A stretch of 64,000 bases of DNA from Lathyrus oleraceus (lineage: Eukaryota > Streptophyta > Magnoliopsida > Fabales > Fabaceae), in contig NC_066581.1 in the NCBI RefSeq assembly GCF_024323335.1, positions 436,616,238 to 436,680,237 of the forward strand, read 5' to 3'. The position numbers and the translations under genes were made by a program. Position 1 is the stretch's first letter. Each line of letters opens with the position of its first letter. Shown here piece by piece: positions 10,954 to 21,800 of this stretch. The notes under the pieces were generated by a model, which saw only the letters and a program-made list of their open reading frames with translations, did not search any database and was not told the DNA's origin.

Positions 10954-12504
10954 TTGCTGCATTCATGCATTCATGCATTCATCTGCATTCATGTCATCAG
11001 AAAAATCAGAAAATTTTCAAGGAACTTAAAGGGGTTTATTTTCAAAATTTTCAGACATGGAAAGACCAAAAGGCATACAAAGAAGTACATCTTTAGACAA
11101 CCCGATGTGAAAGAGTTAAGGAATCTGACATCCTATGTATTAGATCCCTTGGGTTTCAAAGCTCGTTATGGGAAGCTTCTGCCTCTGTTGACTACTCAGG
11201 TTGATGAAGGGTTGATGAGTACTTTGGCTCAGTTCTATGATCCTCTGTATCACTGCTTCTCTTTTCCGGACTTTCAGCTGTTGCCTACGCTCGAGGAGTA
11301 TGCTCATCTTGTGGGTATTCCTATTCTGGATCAGGTGCCGTTCAGTGGCTTAGAGAGTATTCCGACTGCTCGAGAGATTGCAGACTTGTTGCACATAGAT
11401 GAATCCCTGATTGAAACACATATGACCACCAAAGGTGGAATTCAGGGTCTTCCTTCTGATTTCCTCATCGCTCAAGCTACTATTTATGGGAAGGCCAGGA
11501 GTGAGGATGCCTTTGAGGCTTTATTTGTGCTGCTCATCTATGGTTTGGTATTATTCCTCAACATCGACAAATTTGTGGATGTGAACGCCATTAGGATCTT
11601 TTCTGTTCTTAATCCCGTTCCTACTCTGTTGGGTGATGCCTATTTCTCTTTGCATCTGAGGAATGCAAAGGGTGGAGGAGTTATTGTGTGCTGTTTGCCT
11701 CTGTTGTATAAGTGGTTTATTTCTCACTTACCGCAGACGGTCGCTTTCAAGGAGAACAAGGGATGTCTACGGTGGTCCCAGAGACTTATGTCTCTCACTA
11801 ATGATGATATCTCTTGGTATGATCGCGTGTATGATACTGTTCAGATCATTGATTATTGTGGTGAATTCCCTAATGTGCCTCTTCTTGGTACATGTGGTGG
11901 GATCAGCTACAATCCTATCTTAGCACGTCGTCAGCTTGGGTTCCCCCTGAAGGATAAACCTCATAACATTCTGTTAGAAGGTGTATTCTTTCAGGAGGGT
12001 AAAGATCCCCAAGGCCTGAAAGCCAGGATGGTCCCTGCTTGGCGCAAGGTTCACAAGAAGGGTAGAAATGAATTGGGTCCGAAGAACTGCATTGCTTTGG
12101 AGCCATATACTTCTTGGGTTAGACAGAAAGCTTCTGAATATCTTATGCCGTATGATTATCCGAGACCTACACCGTTGGTTGTGGCTGGGCCTTCAACCCT
12201 CCCTAACCAAGATGTAGAGGAGTTGAGAGAAGAAGACCTTTCACGTGCCTGGATCCGTGAAAGAGAAGAGTTGCTTCAGCAAATCAAGGAGAAGGACGCT
12301 CTGATCGAGTTTCTCGAGCATCAGGTCATAGATGATCCGAATGATACCTGGACTTCTCTGCTTCCTCAGTCTTCCAAGTTCTGGAAGAGGAAGTATGATC
12401 GACTCGCTAAGGAGAAAGCGGATATGGAAGCGGCCTATGAGAGAGAGATCAAGAAGCTTTGTGTTTCTCGTCTTCCAGCATCTCGAGCTTCTAGGGATCC
12501 ATAG
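10954..12504 (+). CDS. Ogre ORF1 protein (unknown role; plant-mobile-domain-like)
   Basis: The 516-codon frame upstream of gag is the extra ORF1 that marks Ogre. From about 11075 it matches E's ORF1 (63558 onward) and A's remnant (34237-35069). Conserved blocks include RQPDVKELR, FYDPLY, FPDFQLLPTL and MTTKGGIQGLPSDF in the N-terminal half, and a charged coiled-coil-like segment in the last 120 residues (EREELLQQIKEKDALIEFLE). The family resembles plant mobile domain or DUF7745-type proteins; its role in the retrotransposon is not known. The natural start is probably the ATG at 11057, as in E, but one base is missing between 11057 and about 11100 relative to E, so that ATG is out of frame. 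The frame is open only from an unrelated upstream ATG at 10954. Likely crippled at the N-terminus. Confidence 0.85.
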   Translation: MLHSCIHAFICIHVIRKIRKFSRNLKGFIFKIFRHGKTKRHTKKYIFRQPDVKELRNLTSYVLDPLGFKARYGKLLPLLTTQVDEGLMSTLAQFYDPLYHCFSFPDFQLLPTLEEYAHLVGIPILDQVPFSGLESIPTAREIADLLHIDESLIETHMTTKGGIQGLPSDFLIAQATIYGKARSEDAFEALFVLLIYGLVLFLNIDKFVDVNAIRIFSVLNPVPTLLGDAYFSLHLRNAKGGGVIVCCLPLLYKWFISHLPQTVAFKENKGCLRWSQRLMSLTNDDISWYDRVYDTVQIIDYCGEFPNVPLLGTCGGISYNPILARRQLGFPLKDKPHNILLEGVFFQEGKDPQGLKARMVPAWRKVHKKGRNELGPKNCIALEPYTSWVRQKASEYLMPYDYPRPTPLVVAGPSTLPNQDVEELREEDLSRAWIREREELLQQIKEKDALIEFLEHQVIDDPNDTWTSLLPQSSKFWKRKYDRLAKEKADMEAAYEREIKKLCVSRLPASRASRDP

Positions 12505-12805
12505 GATGTTCATTTTCCTTTTCCCTTGTAATAATAAAAAATGTTGTACTTCTTTGTCTCGAATATATATTTGATGAGATATTTTCCATATGCTATTAAA
12601 TGCTTTAAATATTCAAATTTGCAAATAGAACCCTAAAAGTTCCTTGAAATAAAAAACAAAGCATATGCACAAGCATTGCATGCATCATTTTTGCATAAGC
12701 AGGTTGTTCTGGTCTTCTTGTCTATGGCCTAACTCTGTGCTCTTCATTTATTTTGAAGACAAGCTGACTCACCGGTACTATACCAGAGCCAATTCTGCAA
12801 GAGTG
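12505..12805 (+). other. Spacer between Ogre ORF1 and gag
   Basis: About 300 bases, A/T-rich, no gene. The frame leading into gag is open here, with codons reading THRYYTRANSARV just before the gag ATG. Confidence 0.6.
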
Positions 12806-12889
12806 ATGGATCAACTTGAACAAGAGAACAGAGAGCTGAAAGAAGAGGTCGCCAGATTGGGTGCTCTGATGGAGCAATTGTTAGCTGCT
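12806..12889 (+). pseudogene. Ogre G gag, first 28 codons, cut by solo LTR H
   Basis: ATG at 12806 opens a coiled-coil-like stretch (LEQENRELKEEVARL). The frame is interrupted exactly at 12889 and resumes in phase at 14485 once H and one TSD copy are removed. It is therefore the true Gag N-terminus separated from the rest. Confidence 0.8.
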
Positions 12890-14479
12890 TGTCGCAACCT
12901 GAAAAATACAGTGCGCAAAAAAAACAACCGGCGAAAGAAAAAGACAGAAGAGTCGCCACCGTGCGTTATTCATCCCAAAGGAGGGAAAGGAAACACTCAA
13001 AGTAAACCTGAAAAAGGAAAGGACAAGATGGGGTCTCGCAACCAAATCTTGGGTTCAGGAGTCGGTTATGCGAAGGGAAGGTATTAGCACCCCTACGCAT
13101 CCGTAGTACTCTACGGGATCCACTTTTGTAGTTTTCGTCTAAAGGGTGTGAGTTTATCTTGTGCTGTTTACCAAAAAAAAAGGGTTAAATGAAAATGACT
13201 CGCGCGGATGTCGCATCCACTGCATACGTATCTCATCTGAATATGAGAATCACAGTCTTCGTAGCTCGGCTGACCTATGGGTTGGGGGATGTGTGCTCGC
13301 TAAGACATCGCGTCTTATGCCTACGTATCTCATCTGGAATGAGAATCAGAGCAAGCCGTAGTTCGGCTAACTACGGGGTTGTGGATTGGGTTTTAGACGA
13401 ACGACGTCACTACGCAATCTACCGGATGCTCGACCTTTGGAGACTTACTCGCCTGTAGTAGAAGGAGTAAACGTGTGTTATGGAGAAGAAAAATCAATGA
13501 AGGGTTTGTTTGCATTGTAGGAACGCGCATGCAAAAGGGTAATGAGGATAAGACCTCATAGCTCTTAACCCTGGACAAAGGAACCTGCATAAAGTAAACA
13601 CAAAAACATTGCCTCCTATCGAGGTCTTCCAGCTAGGAAAGCAGTAAAATGAGGGAAAAATGTAAAAGTACCACGCGGATAAAGATCCGAAGTAACAGCA
13701 ATTAGAGGAATGGGAAACCCTGAGATCCTTCCAAGCTAACATCATCAAAGAAAGTGGGTCAGTACAGGTAATCAGAATGAACCTCCAGGGGTTATCCCAC
13801 AAATAAAGTGGGAAACCACGCAAGTTATCCCTGCAAAAGTCATGTGATCCCTCACAAAAACTCAACAAAAGGGTTAGTGAAACACCATAAGCATTTTTTT
13901 CATGGATAACAATATGATTTCAGAAACCTCAAACCCTGTGGCATACACTTCAGAAATCATGTGATTAAACATTCAAGGCATAGGTTTCACCCATTCATAA
14001 TACATCACACATTTAAAACATTCAAATTGAAGGCGTAAAATAATGGGAATAGGGCAAACCTGATTGGAGAGCTTGATTGAAATTGAGTTGCACCCGTGAG
14101 GCCCTTCAGGGTTTGGAGGCTGCTCTGAATTCTCTGTCAGGTTTCTCTTCAGGTTTTGTCCAGGGTTTTGTTCCAAGGAAACCTCAGAGTATTTTGCTTC
14201 TCTTCCTTTTTCTCAAGTGAAGCCTTGGTATTTATAGACTGAATTTCATGGTTTTGTGGGCTCAAATGAGAGAGACCCAAGTCCAAAATTTTTTATTATA
14301 TTTTATTTATTTATTTATTATTATTTTTATTTATTTATTTATTTTTATAAAAAATTATTATTATTATTTTTTTTTTCGTTTCTTTTTTTTTCGGATCTAA
14401 TTCTGATTGACATGATGAAATGCAATATGAAATGCTAAATGAATGCATGAATGAGGAGGGCAAATTTTGGGGTGTTACA
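12890..14479 (-). mobile_element. Element H: solo LTR of a Tat/Ogre-like family, inserted in Ogre gag
   Basis: 1590 bp, plus strand begins TGTCGCAACC and ends GTGTTACA, flanked by CTGCT (12885-12889 and 14480-14484). On the minus strand it starts TGTAACACCCC, close to the LTR start of element A (TGTAATACCCC). The segment 13190-13390 is clearly alike to 35545-35740 of A's LTR. A TATAAATA lies at 14236-14229 on the minus strand. No internal element sequence remains. Confidence 0.93.
14286..14392. repeat. A/T-only low-complexity run in solo LTR H
   Basis: Runs of TTTA and TTA followed by long T tracts, lying between the TATA-like motif and the LTR's 5' end (minus strand). Confidence 0.85.
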
Positions 14480-14484
14480 CTGCT

Positions 14485-17400
14485 CAACATCAACCTTCTC
14501 CACCTCCTGCAACTCCTCTCCAGAGGAATGTTATATCAGAGGTTGCTTCTTCAACTGTGCCAGCTGCTAGTGCTCACTTTGTGCCGAATGCCATGCCAGC
14601 TGGGTTTCCGTGGGGTATGCCTCCTGGTTTCATGCCAGATATTCCAGCTCCTACTTTTGCTTCCATGTCGGCATCTAGCCCGGTCCTTGCAATGCCTCCT
14701 CCTGTCGTGCATACCATTCCCAGGGTAGACGACACCATCTATCATTCTGAGCCGTCTGAGGGCCCAGATGTTAATGAAAAGATGGACGCGATGAATGACC
14801 AATTCCTCGAGCTTCGTAAGGAATTGAAGACCCTCCGAGGGAAAGATCTGTTTGGCAAATCTGCTGCTGAACTTTGCCTGGTTCCCGGTGTGAAGATTCC
14901 AGTCAAGTTCAAAGTCCCTGACTTTGAAAAATATAAGGGGAACACCTGCCCTCTCGTTCACCTGGTTATGTACGCCAGGAAAATATCGACTCAGACTGAT
15001 AATGATCAGCTTCTGGTCCATTATTTTCAGGATAGTTTGTCCGGTGCGGCTCTTCGTTGGTATATGAGCCTTGATAGCGCAAACATCCGATCCTTCAACG
15101 ATCTTGGCGAAGCTTTCGTCAAGCAATATAAATATAATATTGATATGGCGCCTGACCGTGATCAACTCAGAGCCATGTCTCAGAAGGATAAAGAGACATT
15201 TAAGGAGTACGCCCAGAGGTGGCGAGAGCTGGCAGCTCAGATTACTCCTCCGCTGGAAGAGAAGGAGATGACTAAGATCTTTCTGAAGACTCTTAGTTCA
15301 TTTTATTATGAGTGAATGGTTGCGAGTGCTCCCTTTGATTTCACCGAAATGGTGAACATGGGGATGCGTCTGGAGGAAGGTGTCCGTGAAGGACGATTGG
15401 CTAAAGATGAGAACTCTTCTAAACGGTATGGGGCGTTTAAGAAGAAAGATGGGGAGGCACATGCTGTGCAATCCCATGCTAAACCAAGAAGACCCTCTGT
15501 TAAGAGGAAGCCTGTGCGTCACGCCAGCAACCAGCACCAGGTGGCTCATATAACACATATTTTCAGAGATAATGCTCAGCAGTATCAGCAACATCATCAG
15601 CATCAGCAACAACCTCAGTACCAACAGCAACATCGTCCACAGCAACAGGCTTACCAGCCTCGTGGCAGCACCAGTAATCAGGCCAATTTGAATTATGATA
15701 GGAAAAAGATCAGCTTCGATCCCATTCCTATGTCATATGCTGAATTATATCCTTCCTTATTGGAGAGGAAACTGGTTACTCCCAGGGAGCCTTCGGCTGT
15801 GCCTGCTAACCCGCAGTGGTGGTACAAGCCCGATCAACATTGTGTTTATCATTCCGGTGCTCCGGGTCACAACATTGAGAACTGCTATCCGTTGAAAACC
15901 AAGGTTCAAGACCTTATGCGATGCAGCATCCTGAGCTTTGAGGACTCAGGCCCGAATGTTACGAAGAACCCATTGCCCGAGCATGGGAAATCAGTGAACA
16001 TGGTCCAGGGTTGCCCTGGCAAATATAAAGTCAAATATGTAAGCCATATTCGACAGTCATTGGTCGAGTTGCATCATCTGATGTGTCAGTACAGTCATAT
16101 GGAGCACGACCATGACAGATGCCGTATCTATTCCGTCAATAGATTGGGTTGTCGCCAAGTGCGAAGAGAGCTTCAAGAGCTGTTGGATGAAGGTACCATT
16201 GAGATTCTTCAGAATTGAAATGTTGATGAAGACGAACCAGAGGTGAATGTGATTTCTCCTGTGTTCAAACTTCTCGAGCCTGTTGTCATCCGTTACGATG
16301 GTAGCAAGCCGAAGGTTTCTCCTTCATTGGTAATCAAGCCTGCAGGCCCTGTGCCTTATTCTTCGGATAAAGCCATTCCTTTCCGATATAATCCCGTTGC
16401 TGTGGAGGATGGGAAAGAAGTGTCGTTGCCGTCAACCTCTGTTGTTAACATTGCAGACGTGAGCGGATTGACCCGTAGTGGTCGTGTGTTTTCAGCACCG
16501 AAGCCTCAAGCTAGAGCTGTTATTTGTGATTCTGTTGAGTGTCCGGTTGGGACTGCAGTGAATGTTCAGAACCCGACACTTGTTATTGCCAAACCCTCCT
16601 TTGTACAAAAGACTCCTGCTTCTTCTGTTGGCCCTAGTGGCGTTGTGAATGAAGACTGTGATGAGATGCTGAGGCTCATCAAGAAGAGTGAGTACAACGT
16701 TGTAGACCAGCTTCTACAAATGCCGTCCAAGATATCCGTGTTATCTTTGCTTCTGAATTCAGAACCCCATAGGGAGGCTCTGCAGAAAGTTTTGGACGTG
16801 GCTTATGTTGATCACGATGTCACAATTGAACAGTTTGATAGTATTGTTGCAAACATTACTGCTTGCAACACCTTGAGTTTCTGTGACGCTGATCTCCCTG
16901 AGGAGGGAAGAGACCACAACATGGCTTTATATATTTCCATGAATTGCAAGACTGATGCCATGTCCAACGTGCTGGTGGACACTGGGTCATCTTTAAATGT
17001 ATTGCCAAAGACCACTCTTTCGAGATTGTCATATCAGGGGCCTCCCATGAGGCAGAGTGGTGTTGTTGTGAAGGCTTTTGATGGGTCGCGTAAGACTGTG
17101 ATTGGGGAAGTTGATCTCCCAATCAAGATTGGACCAAGTGATTTCCAAGTCACCTTTAAGGTTATGGATATCCACCCATCTTATAGCTGTCTCCTTGGTA
17201 GACCATGGATTCACGAAGCTGGCGTCGTGACATCCACCCTACACCAGAAGCTGAAATTCGTCAAGAATAAGAAACTGGTTGTGGTAGGGGGAGAAAAGGC
17301 TCTCCTGGTTAGCCACCTGTCTTCTTTCTCATATATTGATGCTGAAGACGAAGTTGGCACGCCTTTCCAAGCTTCGTCTGTTGCTGAGCCAATTGAGAAG

Positions 17401-17709
17401 AAGTCTCCTTCATTTGCTTCCTATCGTGATGCGAAACTGGCCATTGAATGTGGTGCAGTTGCTGGTTTAGGGAAGATGATCGAGCTTGAAGATAATAAAT
17501 CCCGGGCTGGCATTGGCTATTCTTCTGGGGCATTTAATGAGGAAGGGCTGTTCAAGAGTGGAGGTTTCATCCATGCTGATCGAGCTGAGGAAGCTGCTGC
17601 CATTCTGGAAGAGGATGCAGAGGATTTGAGCAACTTTGTTATCCCTGGCGGTGTCTGCCACAATTGGGTCGCTGTAGATGTTCCTACAATCATTCATAGA
17701 TCAGAGTAA
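14485..17709 (+). pseudogene. Ogre G gag-protease polyprotein (two in-frame TGA stops)
   Basis: One frame runs from 14485 to the TAA at 17707, broken only by TGA at 15313-15315 and 16216-16218; both fit CGA (Arg) to TGA. Gag core: 14880-15310, with FKVPDFEKYKG, LRWYMSLD and FKEYAQRWRELA blocks. A Gln/His-rich tract follows at 15576-15655 and a CCHC-like motif at 15838-15885 (C-x3-H-x5-H-x4-C). The aspartic protease has its active site LVDTGSS at 16972-16989 and a flap/C-terminal block ending CLLGRPWIH near 17200. Gag would form particles, protease would cut the polyprotein. The next domain, RT, is absent. Stops exclude normal expression unless read through. Confidence 0.88.
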
Positions 17710-18270
17710 TGGTTCACTTTGTTCAAAACCCTTCTCCCATGCCAAAAGGAGAAGTGATGACATTGTTGGCAGCATTTATACAATGATATTTCATTCAATT
17801 AATGCATTGTTAAACATTTGTTTTTCCATTTGTTTTCACGTTTTGCTTTTTGCATGAAATCAGTGATCACAAAAAACCCTAAAAAACAAGAATAAAAGCA
17901 ATCTTTTCACCTGCATAATGATTGCCTTGTGTGATTTCTAAAAAGCTTTTTATATTCAAAATCATTATGCAGGGATTTCTAAACCCATTGAACATAATGA
18001 TCCAACGCCATCTCCCAATCTTGAATTTCCTGTATTTGAGGCAGAGGAAGATGATGTTGAAGGGGTTTCCTGACGAGATTACCCGTCTTCTTGAGTATGA
18101 AAAGAAGATCATTCAGCTGCATCTTGAGAATCAGCAAAACAGTCAAACTGGGGCATTACAAATGTAATCAAAAAAGAGAGGGTAAAACAAAATCAAACAA
18201 AAAAAAATCAAAAATCAATTTTTTTTTTTTTTTAAAAATAAATAAAAGAAAAATGATACCCTCAAACCCC
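17710..18270 (+). pseudogene. Ogre G intron-like spacer, pol N-terminal stub and deletion joint
   Basis: Ogre is known to carry an intron between protease and RT. Here a pyrimidine-poor but plausible acceptor (TTATGCAG) ends at 17972, followed by a stub with the blocks EFPVFEAEEDD and, after a one-base shift near 18068, EITRLLEYEKK, which I take as the start of the pol ORF. A/T-rich filler (18150-18260) then joins straight to integrase C-terminal codons. Donor site not settled. Confidence 0.55.
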
Positions 18271-18612
18271 AAGTTGACTGATGCTGAATGGATTCAGAGT
18301 CGTTATGACCAGCTGAATTTGATTGAAGAGAAACGATTGACTGCCATGTGCCATGGTCAGTTATATCAGCAGAGAATGAAGAAAGCATTCGATAAGAAGG
18401 TCAAGCCTCGTGTGTTTCGAGAAGGTGACCTCGTGCTCAAGAAAGTCTTGTCTTTCGCGCCCGATTCCAGGGGCAAGTGGACTCCAAACTACGAGGGTCC
18501 ATATGTTGTCAAGAGAGCCTTTTCAGGCGGAGCTTTGATGCTTACAACAATGGATGGGGAGGATTTCACTCGTCCTGTGAATTCAGATGCAGTCAAGAAA
18601 TACTTTGCCTAA
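18271..18612 (+). pseudogene. Ogre G integrase C-terminal fragment
   Basis: 114 codons ending KKYFA with a TAA stop. Nearly the same sequence as the end of F's integrase (about 51990-52334): blocks RYDQLNLIEEKRL, LYQQRMKKAFDKK, NYEGPYVVKRAFSGGAL. This is the region after the catalytic core. The zinc finger, DDE core, RNase H and RT are missing, about 3 kb or more by comparison with the family. The ATG of the open frame lies in filler sequence and is not a real start. Confidence 0.88.
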
Positions 18613-18639
18613 AAAAAGTATGCAAAAGAAAAACAGAAT

Positions 18640-18830
18640 AGCTCCCTAAGTTGAAAACCCGAAAGGGCGGCTTAGGCAAAAATGAGCGTCTCGGTGGAGA
18701 ACTCGCAGGGGTGATCCAGGCAAAAGTTAGAGACATTGGAAAAATGAATATGTGTATCCCGCTAGATTGAGTACCTCACCCTGGGGAAATCTAGGCAAAA
18801 ATTAGGGATTTGGCAAGTAACTGCATCCTG
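18640..18830 (+). other. Conserved block after Ogre integrase (CCCGAAAGGG and three AGGCAAAA motifs)
   Basis: Directly downstream of the integrase stop, CCCGAAAGGG (18658-18667) and AGGCAAAA at 18674, 18718 and 18793 recur with similar spacing in element F (52350-52530). CCCGAAAGGG could fold as a short stem capped by a GAAA tetraloop. Non-coding. Confidence 0.75.
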
Positions 18831-21800
18831 ACAAGACTTTCTGTTCCGCAGCTGTCTTTTCGTCAGAGACTCTCGATTCGTCGTCGACTGAAGCTTCGAA
18901 TACATCGAGATTCAAATTGGTAGAGAAAGGATCATTATGTTCAATGTATCCCTCTTCCAATATACATCACTGATTTCGAATTTGTACAGATCTATGGAGT
19001 CTTGCCATTTGCAGGCTACCATTCCATCAAATCAATTTGAGCTTTTTATCCAATTATTTGCACTCTTATTTGTTTCAATTCAACAAATGTTTTGTATGTT
19101 TTAATTGATAAAATGTCATTGTTTTAAACAAATAAATTTTTCAAACTATTGTTTTAAACAAAGTGAACATTCACAATGATGAAAGGATACTTAAGAATTT
19201 CTCAGTGCTCTCCCGAGGGTGGCATGATTCCCAACAGGGTAAGACATTTGTTCATGTTCCTGGCATGGTTGTATCCTCTTTCTCCAGATTTTTATTGGGG
19301 TTATTCCCCAAGCAGAGCCTCTGTTGAGATCTTGTTCCCCAAGCAGAGTGCTTGTTGAAGACTTCGTTTTCTTCTCCAACAGTTTTTTCTCCCCAGCATG
19401 GGTGCTTTCCTTTGGAAGATTCGGTAGTAGGTGGTTTGAGACCCCGGTACCCCATCACTCTCCCCAGTGCAGTCGCCAGCGGAGTTGTTGCTTCTCTCCT
19501 CAGCATTGTCGCCAGGGTTGTTGATATGATATACTGCATTTGATGCTATATCTCCCCATCGGAGTGCTTGTTGAGGTTTTTACCTCTTATTCCTTCAGCA
19601 GAGCAGTGTTTATTTTCCTTCTCGGCAGTTGTGGGTTTATTCTTGGAAGGTTCAGCATTTGGTGGTTGATCCCCAGCTCTCCTCCTCATCCCCAGTGGAT
19701 TCCCCAGTGAAGCCATCAGTAGGTTTGTGGTATGGTGGATTTTATCTGAGAAGTTTCCTGCATAAGTTTTGTGCTTTCCCTGCAGAATCCTCAATGGAGT
19801 TGGTATCCCCAACAGAGCCAGAGTCCCCGCCAGAGTTGGTATTCTCAACAGAGTTGATTTTGTGGCAGGTTCTGCCTGTTGAAATCTTTGTTTCCCCAGT
19901 GGGATCGGTTGGTGATCTATCATCCTCGGATGTGGTTGATTTCCTGATGCTTTTGATCCCTAGTAGAGTGGCTTGTTGCAGAAACTACTTGTGTGATCTA
20001 TTTTTTCCTCAGTGGGTGTATTCCCCGATGGAATGGCTGATATTATTCCCAGTAGAGTTGCTTGTGCAGTTAGATTCTACATGGATGATTTGTTCTCCCT
20101 TTGTGGGTTGTTCCCTAGTGGAGTTATTTGGAGTTGCTTTCGTGGCAGTTTTCGCCTGAGCAGTGAATTGTTATTTCCCAGTTGATACTGAGAATCCCCC
20201 TGCAGATATCTCTGGATTTCTCCTTTTCCCCAACAGATTTGTCTTTGTGGCTGTTTATGCCTGTTGTGACTTTCTGTACCCCAGTTGGGTTGATTGTTGA
20301 TCCATCACTCAGAGATTTTGTGATTTCCTGATATCTCTGATCTTTTGCCTTCCCGCAGATCTTTGCTTTTTAGCATGTGGATCTCCAGCAGATTGGCTTT
20401 TCAGTTGTTTTTCTTCTAGAAGTGTAGTACCGGGCGTTTGATTCCTGGGCCTGTTTGTGTTAGATATGTCTGTTTTGTCAGCATTCATCAAACATAAGTT
20501 ACGCATATTCATGCATAATCATCAACATTCAGATATCCATGTTGCATTTTTTGCCATATATCTCTTGTTTGTCGTTTCCTTCTATGGGTGATATAGATCT
20601 CCAATAGATCTTCCCAAGTAGATGTCGGGTGTCTAATCTCTCCAAATAGAGTCAGCCCCATAAGCAGAAAATGTCTGTCTTTTCTTCTGCAGTTCCCCAC
20701 TGAGATATATCCTCGTGGATGACGGTTTCTTCCGTTTCCTCCCAACACATATATTGGGATGGATCTTCCTATTTGAGTTATATCCTCATTAGGATGAGTC
20801 TTGATTCAGTCTGTCTTTTTGGTTTGATCCCGAATTGGCTAATTTGTCAACTGTTTCTTGTGTTTCCCTGTGGAATAAATGAATGAATTGCCCAGTAACC
20901 GGCAATAATTCATCTTATCCCCAGCGGAATCTTTTTGGGCCTCTACCCTCATACCGGTAGTTGTAAGTCCTATGTTCCCTCTTCTTGGCGGAATTTGTGG
21001 TTATATACCTTTTATTCCTCAGCAAGAGTCGATGGTTTTCTACCCAGTATTCGGTAGTCGTAAATCCTAGTTTTTTTGCTCTTCAGCAGTTGGTGGTTTG
21101 TTATAAACCCTATTTTGTTCCCGTGCGGAATTGTGATTCTTTCATCCCCACGCGGAGTTGTTGGTTTTCTACCCCGTATTCGGTAGATGTGAACCCTAAC
21201 ATTTTTATCCTCATCAGAGTTGTTGGCTACTACCCAGTATTCGGTAGTTGTAAGTCCTATCTCTTTTCCCCTAGCAGAGGTAACCTTTGTGGTTCGTTCT
21301 GGTTGGTGGTGGATTTTGTGCTGTTGTGGTTTTATCCCCAACGGAGTCTGTGTCTCCCTGTGGAATAAGTTGAATAATTGCTCAGTATTTGGCATTCATT
21401 CACCCTATCCCCAGTTGAGTCTTTGGTCTTCTACCCAGTATTCGGTAGTTGTAAATCCTATGTTGTTGTGGTTTTATTCCCAACGGAGTCTGTGCTTTCT
21501 TGTGGATAGTTGCCGGATGCTAGCAATTTTATCCTTAGCCAGAGTTTTGGTATTCTAGCCCGTATTCGGTAGTTGTAAACCCTAATTTCTCCCCTTTGCA
21601 GAGTTAACCTTGTTGTTCATCCTAACCGATGATGGTTACTTTTTTTTGGTGATCTTCATTCAATATTCGATGTTGATATTCCCTCCTTGCTTCTGGGTAA
21701 TTGCCGTTTGCTAGCAATTGTATCCCCAACAAGTCCTTGTGGATAATTGCTGTTTATGCAATTCATCCCCAGCGGGTCGTCTTTCATTTACCCTTTTGCT

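Noticed and set aside
12665..13087. 140-residue plus-strand protein
   Set aside because: Chimera of the true gag start (12806-12889) and solo LTR H read through.
14551..15165. 204-residue minus-strand ORF
   Set aside because: Antisense shadow of Ogre gag.
17700..17975. Defined intron with donor GTAATG at 17706 and acceptor at 17972
   Set aside because: Joining those sites does not keep the expected pol frame, so the donor is left open.
19629..21558. ORFs of 110-180 residues in the Ogre 3' UTR
   Set aside because: They follow degenerate tandem repeats, have no start context or family match, and occur on both strands over the same bases.
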